A stretch of 11,419 nucleotides of DNA from Myxococcaceae bacterium (GTDB lineage: Bacteria; Myxococcota; Myxococcia; Myxococcales; Myxococcaceae), in assembly GCA_018262385.1 (NCBI GenBank), contig JAGSPQ010000226.1, forward strand, positions 1 to 11,419, written 5' to 3'. Both the position numbers and the translations under genes were made by a program. The notes under the pieces were generated by a model. The model saw nothing but the letters and a program-made list of their open reading frames with translations, was not told the DNA's origin and searched no databases. Shown piece by piece: positions 6,088 through 11,419 of the stretch (the first letter of the stretch is position 1; each line of letters opens with the position of its first letter).

Positions 6088-6875
6088 CTTCCCGAGACCT
6101 CGAACCCCAACCGCAGCGGCGCGGCCCACGCCGCCTTCACCAGCCGCCCCAGCCACCCCGCCCACGACAAGCGGGCCGTGCCGAGCCGCGCCGGCACCAG
6201 CCGCACCGCGCCCTGGGTGAGGAACGGGGAGACGCTCTGGCCCTGGCTGTCTTCGACGCACCGGACCTGCAGCCGCAGGTGCTCGAGCAGCACCTCGCGA
6301 GAGGTCGTCCGCTCGTCCTCCGGCACCAGCACCACGATCTGCCTGGCCGAGCCGGACCCGAGGTCGGCGATCGCCGCCTCCACGCTCGAGGGCGCGACCC
6401 GATCGCCGGCCACCAGCACCGGGCCACTCCAGAACAGCGCCGCGGCGCGCTGGGCCAGCGCCCCCTCGAGCCGCCCGAGCGCGGGCTGGCTGACGTCGGC
6501 GTCCTCGAGCAGGATCGCCCGCCGCAGGGTCAGCAGGGTGCCGTGCGCCAGCTGCGAGAGCCGCTCGGCCCGGATCGAGTTGGCGAGGTACAGCGCGAGG
6601 CTGGCCCGATCGCGGATTGGAATCGGCGCCAGCACCCGGTGCAGCACCAGCGCCGCCCCGCTCGGAGTCAGCCGCCCATCGAGCAGCAGCTCGAGCAGCT
6701 CGTGGTGCAGCCCGCTCAGGTCGAAGGTGCGGCCGTTGCCGACCCGGTGGCTGTCGATGAGCGCGGCCGCCTGCTGGGCCAGCTCGGCGAGCGCGATCGG
6801 CAGAGGTTCCGGCGGCTCACCTTCGAGCTGGGCAGGGTCCACCCGGTATAGACAGCTGACGATGGCGCGCGGCAT
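6084..6875 (-). CDS. Conserved-looking protein of unknown function
   Basis: This is a 263-residue protein I do not recognise. It begins MPRAIVSCLYRVDP, is rich in Leu and Ala, and lacks a signal peptide and membrane spans. Residues 1-120 appear all-helical. Residues 120-225 alternate strands and helices (RAILLED, ALFWSGPVLVAG, RQIVVLVPED, VRCVED), which could be a small Rossmann-like domain, though no nucleotide-binding loop is visible. The C-terminus is basic and tryptophan-containing. ATG 6875 is preferred: GGGG at 6881-6884 lies five bases upstream. An in-frame TTG at 6902 with a nearby AGGAG would add nine residues. Its stop overlaps the TPR gene start by four bases, so the two are made from one mRNA and probably work together. 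It is the first gene of its transcription unit, since 125 non-coding bases precede it. Confidence 0.75.
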   Translation of the reverse strand: MPRAIVSCLYRVDPAQLEGEPPEPLPIALAELAQQAAALIDSHRVGNGRTFDLSGLHHELLELLLDGRLTPSGAALVLHRVLAPIPIRDRASLALYLANSIRAERLSQLAHGTLLTLRRAILLEDADVSQPALGRLEGALAQRAAALFWSGPVLVAGDRVAPSSVEAAIADLGSGSARQIVVLVPEDERTTSREVLLEHLRLQVRCVEDSQGQSVSPFLTQGAVRLVPARLGTARLSWAGWLGRLVKAAWAAPLRLGFEVSGR

Positions 6876-6948
6876 AGACACCCCGCGCAGCTGCCGGTGC
6901 AAACTCCTGTCCGTCGCCGAGGCTCAGTGGTTCCGGTGGGCTGCCCCT

Positions 6949-6978
6949 GCGCGCGCCGGCATTGGAGCGGGCGCGCGC
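6949..6978 (-). terminator. GC-rich hairpin downstream of the four-gene operon
   Basis: GCGCGCGCC (6949-6957) and GGCGCGCGC (6970-6978) form a nine-pair stem with a 12-base loop, 22 bases after the last stop codon of the metallo-hydrolase gene. There is no T-tract on either side, so this is at best an imperfect terminator or an mRNA 3' stabiliser. It lies in the 125-base gap (6876-7000), which must also contain the promoter of the next minus-strand gene pair if that pair is separately transcribed. Confidence 0.35.
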
Positions 6979-7000
6979 CGTCCAGTGAGCACTGCAGTGG

Positions 7001-8161
7001 TCAGTGGATCGCGTTCTCGCCCAGGCACTTCAGCGGGCGGCCCGGGCGTTGCGAGTCTTCCTGCTCCTCGGACTTGGCCCGCAGATCCTTGCCGTTGACC
7101 GAGTAGCGCTTGCCCGCCTCGTCGACCAGCACGGTGATGTCGCCCCCGACGATCGACTTCTCGACGTGGCCCCGGACCCGCTTGTCGGCGCCGCCGGTGA
7201 TGAAGACCTTGCCGCTGGAAGCCATCGCGTCGTACGCCCGCTTGGCGGGGTGGCCGTAGTTGTTCTCTCCAGTCGAGATGATCGACACCTCGGGGTGGAG
7301 CACGCTCATGAAGCACTCGTTCGAGGAGTGGGCCGAGCCGTGGTGGTCGGCGCGGTAGACCTCGACGTCGCCCACCCGCTCGGCGGTGCTCGACTCGATG
7401 TCGTGGTACCCCTCCTGCTTGTTGCCGAAGTCCCGGTGCTGGGTGAGCCCGGTCAGGTCTCCCCCGGCGAACAGCTCGAAGTCTCCGAAGGTGAACTTCA
7501 GCCCCACCGAGTAGTCGTTCTCCGAGGCCGGCCAGCCGTCGAGCTCGGCCGGGTTGGACTTCGCCAGCGCCTCCAGCAGCCCGTTGCCGTTGGTCGCGAC
7601 CACGTCGATCGACAGCCCTTCCCCGAGGTCGACCTTCTCGTTGACCGCAATCACCTTGTGGGCCAGCACCTTCTTCGTCTGCAGCCACTGGGGCACCGCC
7701 CGCTCGTAGCCCAGCTGGGTCTCGCCCTTCTCGCCGCTCTCGCCGTAGTTGTCGGGCCCGCGATCGATCAGCGTCCCGACGGTGACCCCGTCGAGGGCGA
7801 TCAAGCCGAACAGCCCGGTGAGCTCCTTCTCGTCGCCGATGTGATCGCGGTGGTAGTGGGTGACGACGAAGTAGTCGACGTGGCGCTTGCCGGTCAGCTC
7901 CTCCAGCCGCTGGCCGACCACGTGGTACTTCTCGGCGTCCTCCGGGGTGCGCGACTCGCCCGAGTCCATCAGCAAGCTCTTGCCCCGGTAGACCACCAGC
8001 ATCGCGTCGGCCTGGCCGAGATCGATGAAGACGAAGCGCAGCGGCGCTTCGGTGATCCGGGTGGCGCGGTCGCGGCTGGGGCGCTTGCGGCCGTTGGTGG
8101 CGCAGGCGGGCAGCAGCACCAGCCCCAGCAGCAGCAGTACCCCGCCGAGCCGGGCGCTCAT
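7001..8161 (-). CDS. ComEC-like metallo-beta-lactamase-fold lipoprotein
   Basis: This is a 386-residue secreted metallohydrolase. Residues 1-20 are a lipoprotein signal (leucine-rich core, lipobox L17-P-A-C20). The catalytic domain starts with FVFIDLGQADAMLV and MDSGES. It then carries the zinc motif THYHRDH (H102, H104, D106, H107). Later come FAGGDLT, ADHHGSAHSS and STGENNYGHP, which are the motifs of the metallo-beta-lactamase domain at the C-terminus of ComEC/Rec2. Unlike ComEC there is no membrane channel part, so this is a free-standing, lipid-anchored enzyme outside the cytoplasm. The known ComEC domain is proposed to act on DNA; the substrate here is unknown. GGGGG (8168-8172), six bases before ATG 8161, supports the start. 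It is the last gene of a minus-strand run, 50 bases after the TolC-like gene. Family is confident; the reaction is not. Confidence 0.9.
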   Translation of the reverse strand: MSARLGGVLLLLGLVLLPACATNGRKRPSRDRATRITEAPLRFVFIDLGQADAMLVVYRGKSLLMDSGESRTPEDAEKYHVVGQRLEELTGKRHVDYFVVTHYHRDHIGDEKELTGLFGLIALDGVTVGTLIDRGPDNYGESGEKGETQLGYERAVPQWLQTKKVLAHKVIAVNEKVDLGEGLSIDVVATNGNGLLEALAKSNPAELDGWPASENDYSVGLKFTFGDFELFAGGDLTGLTQHRDFGNKQEGYHDIESSTAERVGDVEVYRADHHGSAHSSNECFMSVLHPEVSIISTGENNYGHPAKRAYDAMASSGKVFITGGADKRVRGHVEKSIVGGDITVLVDEAGKRYSVNGKDLRAKSEEQEDSQRPGRPLKCLGENAIH

Positions 8162-8211
8162 CGGCAGCCCCCGCCCGGGATGATTCGGCTGGCGCACAGG
8201 GTCAATGGCTT

Positions 8212-9594
8212 TCAGTCGACGCCGGTCTCGCCGGTGACGTACAGCAGCCGCGCCCGGGCGAAGTGCGAGGCCTGCAGCCCCTCGAAGTACGCCTGCCGCG
8301 CGGTCAGGTAGACCACCAGGCCCTCGAGCAGATCCTTCGCCTCGCCAGTGCCGGCGACGTAGGCGGTGCCGGCGAACACCATCCACTTGCGGCCGGCCGC
8401 CGAGCCGTCGCCGGACAGCCGGGTCAGCTGATCGGCCTGGGTCGCGTCGTCGTAGGCCTGGCGCACTTCGACCGGGATCCCGCTCTCGGCGAACTTCTTC
8501 AGGCCCTCGACCTGCTCGATCAGGCCGTAGGCTCCCTTGGCGCGCGCCCAGGTCTTGCGCGGGTCGACGTCGAAGAGCAGCCCGGCCGCGATCCCGGGGG
8601 TGATGCTGTTGAACCGATCGTAGGCGAACGGATCCCACTCGGTCGGCCGCAGCGGGGACCAGTTGAGGTCCAGCTGGAAGGCGACGAACGCGGTCGGCAT
8701 CGAAGAGAGCTCCTCCGATCGGGCGAACCACTTCGCCGCTTCCATCCCGTACTTGATCTGCGCCATCTCGGGGCGGTTGAGCGCCGCCCTGGCGACGAAC
8801 TCCTTCAGCGGCGGCAGCGGCGCGTCAGGCAGCGGCGGCAGCGCCTCTTCGACCAGCTGGATCTCGGTTGACTGGGCCATGCCCATCGAGTGCTTGAGCG
8901 CGGCCAGCGCCAGCGCCTGCCCGATCTGCGCCTGGATCAGCCCCTTCGCGAGCAGGCTCCCGCCGTACTTCAGCTTGGCCAGATCGACCTGGGTCACGCT
9001 CCCGTTGGCCTCGGCGTACGACTCCTGGGCGCTGACCTGCGCCTCGTCGAGGATGCTCTTGGCCTGGTCGAGCGCCGGCTGCATCGAGCGCGCGAACAGG
9101 TGGAGGTAGTAGTAGCGGCGCACCTCGAGCGCGAGGGTGTTGCGCACCTGGAGGTAGCGGGCGCGCTCGACCTCCAGCCGGTTCTGGGCCGCCTTCTCAC
9201 CCGCCGGCTGACGGCCGAAGGTGTAGAGCGGCTGGGCGAGGGTCAGCTGCAGCTTGGTGTACGGCCCCCACTTGCCCAGATCGGTGTCGTAGCGGGGGTG
9301 GGGCTGATCCGTGAGCGACGCGCCGGGGCTCAGCGTCAGCCCGTACACCGGCGCGATGTAGGCCAGCCCCTGCAGCTTGGGCCAGTAGACGCTCTCCACC
9401 TCGAGCAGCTTGCCCTGCCACTCGGTCACCTTGCCCCGGGCCTCGAGCAGGGTGCCGCTCTCCTTGAGGGCCTCCCGGACGCAGTCCTCGAGCGTCATCC
9501 GCCGGACGGTGGTCGGCGTTGGCACCAGCTCCGCAGCAGCGGGCTGGGTCGGTGGGTCGGCGGCGAGGAGGACGGCGAGGAGGAGGGCGTTCAC
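8212..9594 (-). CDS. TolC-like outer-membrane efflux protein
   Basis: This is a 460-residue outer-membrane channel protein of the TolC (OEP) type, the exit duct of tripartite export systems. Residues 1-12 are a short hydrophobic signal segment that lacks Lys/Arg in its n-region, followed by a Pro/Ala-rich stretch. From TLEDCVREALKES (about 34) it follows the OEP pattern: helix, barrel strands (YTKLQLTLAQPLYTFGR), then long Ala/Glu-rich helices likely to form the periplasmic tunnel (NRLEVERARYLQVRNTLALE; QAKSILDEAQVSAQES). A second copy of the pattern begins near LKEFVARAALNRPEM. The start is GTG 9592-9594, overlapping the MlaC-like gene's TGA by four bases (GTGA). An in-frame TGA lies just upstream, and there is no Shine-Dalgarno, so translation is probably coupled. 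No periplasmic adaptor (membrane-fusion) gene is seen beside it. Confidence 0.88.
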   Translation of the reverse strand: MNALLLAVLLAADPPTQPAAAELVPTPTTVRRMTLEDCVREALKESGTLLEARGKVTEWQGKLLEVESVYWPKLQGLAYIAPVYGLTLSPGASLTDQPHPRYDTDLGKWGPYTKLQLTLAQPLYTFGRQPAGEKAAQNRLEVERARYLQVRNTLALEVRRYYYLHLFARSMQPALDQAKSILDEAQVSAQESYAEANGSVTQVDLAKLKYGGSLLAKGLIQAQIGQALALAALKHSMGMAQSTEIQLVEEALPPLPDAPLPPLKEFVARAALNRPEMAQIKYGMEAAKWFARSEELSSMPTAFVAFQLDLNWSPLRPTEWDPFAYDRFNSITPGIAAGLLFDVDPRKTWARAKGAYGLIEQVEGLKKFAESGIPVEVRQAYDDATQADQLTRLSGDGSAAGRKWMVFAGTAYVAGTGEAKDLLEGLVVYLTARQAYFEGLQASHFARARLLYVTGETGVD

Positions 9595-10199
9595 TTTTTC
9601 GGTTTTTCGAGCTCAGCCTTGCGCTTGTCAATCTTCGCGATCAGGTCCTTCGCGCCGCCCTTGTCGATGATCCGCACCATCTGGTTCTGGTAGTCCTTCA
9701 CCAGCGAGTCGCCGTCGAACGAGACGTCGTAGAGCTTCAGGGTGTCGCCCATCTTCTTGTAGTGGATGTCGACCTGGGTCTCGATGTCGCCCTTCTTGGC
9801 GTCGATGCTGACGGTGACCCGATCCGGCGCGGTCTCCTTCCCGAGGTTCACCTTGTACTTCGCGGTGCGGAAGAAGCTGCCCGAGTCGGGGTAGGCGGCC
9901 AGCCGGAGCACTTCCCGGAACTTCTTGGTGAACTCGTCCTTCTCGGTCGGGCTGAACTTGTCGATTCGCGGCTTGACCGGCTCGGACATCAGGTAGTCCC
10001 AGTCGAAGAAGCCGTCGAGCTCGGCGAACACCTTCGCGTTGGCCTCCTGGTCCGCCTTGGGCAGCGGCCCCTTGTCGATCGCCTTCACCGCCAACAGCCG
10101 ATCGATGAACCCCTCGGTGCGCTTCTTCCCGTCTTCCGGAAGACCCGCCAGCGCGAGCGTGGGGAGCAGGGCGGCGAGCATGACAACGGTCTTCGACAT
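9591..10199 (-). CDS. MlaC/HpnM-like periplasmic lipid-binding protein
   Basis: This is a 202-residue periplasmic protein of the MlaC/Ttg2D (toluene tolerance) family, whose members carry phospholipids or other lipids across the periplasm. Residues 1-18 are a Sec signal (MSKTVVMLAALLPTLALA, ALA cleavage). The mature part has the family layout: helical N-terminus, the FFDWDYLMSE segment (64-73, equivalent to the conserved FDF region), a helix with SPTEKDEFTKKFREVL, then beta strands (KYKVNLGKE, VTVSID, TQVDIHYKKMGDTLKLYDVSFDG) and a basic C-terminal tail. ATG 10199 is supported by AGGAGA (10206-10211) six bases upstream, which overlaps the stop codon of the RND gene. The gap to that gene is ten bases. 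In known systems the partner is either the MlaA/MlaFEDB complex or, for HpnM, the RND protein HpnN. The neighbouring RND gene favours the second model. Confidence 0.87.
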   Translation of the reverse strand: MSKTVVMLAALLPTLALAGLPEDGKKRTEGFIDRLLAVKAIDKGPLPKADQEANAKVFAELDGFFDWDYLMSEPVKPRIDKFSPTEKDEFTKKFREVLRLAAYPDSGSFFRTAKYKVNLGKETAPDRVTVSIDAKKGDIETQVDIHYKKMGDTLKLYDVSFDGDSLVKDYQNQMVRIIDKGGAKDLIAKIDKRKAELEKPKK

Positions 10200-10205
10200 G
10201 AGTGA

Positions 10206-10212
10206 TCTCCTA
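10206..10212 (-). promoter_or_regulatory. Ribosome binding site embedded in the RND gene stop codon
   Basis: On the minus strand TAGGAGA contains both the RND gene's TAG stop and the AGGAGA ribosome binding site of the MlaC-like gene. Ribosomes ending on the RND gene would therefore cover or expose this site, which suggests tight translational linkage of the pair. It also decides ATG 10199 as the start over the upstream in-frame codons. Confidence 0.65.
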
Positions 10213-11418
10213 GGGTTTCGCATCTGTCGCCTCTGACGCAGCAGGCTGGGCCGAATTCGTTTCCGAGCGGATCCACCCCCGGTGCTGCAGCCATAGCAGC
10301 ACGGCGGGGAAGAACAGCAGCATCACAATCAGGTTGATCGCAAAGCCCAGGATCGCCAGCCGCCCCATCGAGTTGAGGCCCGGGTGGTCGGCCAGCAGCA
10401 TCGCCGAGAAGCCGACGCCCGAGGTCACCAGGCCGCCGACGATCGCGCGGCCGGTCTCGCCGTACACCCCGGCGAAGTTCCCCTTGTTCTCGGTGATGCG
10501 GGAGACGAGGTGGACGCCGGCGTCGACCGTGGTCCCGATCATCACCGGCACCAGCAGGATGTTGAGGTAGTTGAACGGCATGTCGAGGATCGCCATCAGC
10601 CCGGTCTGGGCGAGGATCGACAGCACCGTCGGCATCATGCACAGCAGCGCCAGCTTCAGCGACCGGAGCATGATCCACATCGCCGCCAGCACCGCGAAGA
10701 TCGCCGCGAACAGAATCGGCCTCCCCTCGCGCTGAACCATCAACAGCACGTCGGCGAGGATCATCGCCTCACCGGCGGCCGAGAACTTCTCGCCGTTGGG
10801 CAGCTCGATTCCGCGCACTTCCTTGGCGAAGCGGACCACCTCGAGCCCTTCGGACAGCTTGATGTTCGGGAAGATCAGCACGAAGCCGCCTTCCTGGCCG
10901 GGCTTGACGCCTTCGAACTGCCGCCGCACCGAGATTGGAATGTCGGCGCGGGTGAACGGCGTCGGCTCGACCATCTTCTTGAAGTTGGTCAGCCGGTCGG
11001 CGGTGGGCTTGTCGAGCTTCTCGGCGTCGACCTTGTCGAGGGTCTTCTTGATCTGATCGAGGATCTCGCGCTTCTCGACCTGCTGAATCGGCACCAGGTC
11101 GTCGAGCGCGGAGACGAAGTCGATCGTCGACTTCTTGCCCTGCGCCTTCTGGCGGTCCTTCAGCGCCTTCACCAGCGCCCGCTCGCTCGAGGTCTTGTCG
11201 GTGAGGATGACGACCGGCTCCATGTTGTAGCCGAGGATCGCGTTCACCTCGGTGTCGAGCTCGAACGAGGGCAGGGTGGAGTCCTCGAGCGCGCCGAAGT
11301 CGTAGTCGAAGCGCACCCCGGGGATGGCGGCGATGATCGCCACCAGCACCGCGCCGACCAGCAGCGTCGCCTTCCCGTGGTGGCTGGGGAGGATCCGCGC
11401 CAGCTCGCTGTTCTTCAT
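10210..11418 (-). CDS. RND/MMPL-family transporter, C-terminal half (5' end probably outside window)
   Basis: 402 residues are visible from the Met codon one base inside the window edge. A membrane helix (17-33) is followed by a periplasmic domain of about 200 residues, then five helices (about 234-251, 256-278, 284-304, 324-343, 352-377) and a polar tail. The fourth visible helix contains IGTTVDAGVHL (294-304, D299), the charged motif of TM4/TM10 in MMPL-type RND proteins. One helix, one loop and five helices is exactly half of a 12-helix RND protein. The start MKNSELARILPSHHGKA looks like the cytoplasmic linker before TM7, so Met1 may be internal to a protein of about 800-900 residues. It resembles HpnN and related lipid exporters more than drug-efflux AcrB, whose periplasmic loops are larger. 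It heads the visible operon with MlaC-like and TolC-like genes. Confidence 0.87.
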   Translation of the reverse strand: MKNSELARILPSHHGKATLLVGAVLVAIIAAIPGVRFDYDFGALEDSTLPSFELDTEVNAILGYNMEPVVILTDKTSSERALVKALKDRQKAQGKKSTIDFVSALDDLVPIQQVEKREILDQIKKTLDKVDAEKLDKPTADRLTNFKKMVEPTPFTRADIPISVRRQFEGVKPGQEGGFVLIFPNIKLSEGLEVVRFAKEVRGIELPNGEKFSAAGEAMILADVLLMVQREGRPILFAAIFAVLAAMWIMLRSLKLALLCMMPTVLSILAQTGLMAILDMPFNYLNILLVPVMIGTTVDAGVHLVSRITENKGNFAGVYGETGRAIVGGLVTSGVGFSAMLLADHPGLNSMGRLAILGFAINLIVMLLFFPAVLLWLQHRGWIRSETNSAQPAASEATDAKP

Positions 11419-11419
11419 C

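Noticed and set aside
8162..8211. TTGACC on the minus strand as a -35 element for a separate promoter of the ComEC-like gene
   Set aside because: No -10-like hexamer occurs 16-18 bases downstream. The 50-base gap fits an operon-internal spacer.

Overview
The window is high-GC bacterial DNA that most resembles Myxococcota. The assignment rests on gene content (a MopE-motif plus beta-propeller lipoprotein, an extended P/T/A-rich leader on an otherwise globular protein, several envelope lipoproteins) and on codon use. It is an inference; there is no rRNA or other marker gene. No tRNA, rRNA, CRISPR array, insertion sequence or phage gene was seen. The window is densely coding, with no gene-free stretch above 300 bases.

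Layout. (1) 1-337, minus: the N-terminal part of a PilZ (cyclic-di-GMP receptor) protein that runs off the left edge. (2) 394-2346, plus: a 650-residue protein of unknown function, divergent from the PilZ gene. Its middle third has the strand/helix order and His...Cys placement of a caspase-like (clan CD) peptidase. (3) 2343-3920, minus: a lipoprotein with three MopE-type metal-binding motifs and seven propeller-like repeats. Its stop codon overlaps that of the preceding gene. (4) 4071-5553, plus: an outer-membrane protein of the Omp85/TpsB type with two POTRA-like domains and a barrel, broken near 5295-5310 by a frameshift. (5) 5560-6875, minus: a coupled pair, an unrecognised 263-residue protein followed by a 175-residue TPR protein. 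(6) 7001-11418, minus: a probable four-gene operon. Its order is RND/MMPL transporter (entering from the right edge), MlaC/HpnM-like periplasmic lipid-binding protein, TolC-like outer-membrane channel, then a secreted ComEC-like metallo-beta-lactamase lipoprotein.

How the genes may work together. The last operon is the most coherent unit. An inner-membrane RND pump, a soluble periplasmic carrier and an outer-membrane channel are what a trans-envelope lipid or hydrophobic-molecule export path would need. The RND + MlaC-like pairing recalls HpnN/HpnM of hopanoid transport. The terminal metallo-hydrolase lipoprotein is an unusual addition. The left half is a set of envelope or surface genes: an Omp85-type protein diverges from the MopE/propeller lipoprotein across a 150-bp intergenic region that carries an 11-bp repeat near each start. 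The caspase-like candidate is the best single lead for undescribed biology, but the call rests on reading motifs by eye.
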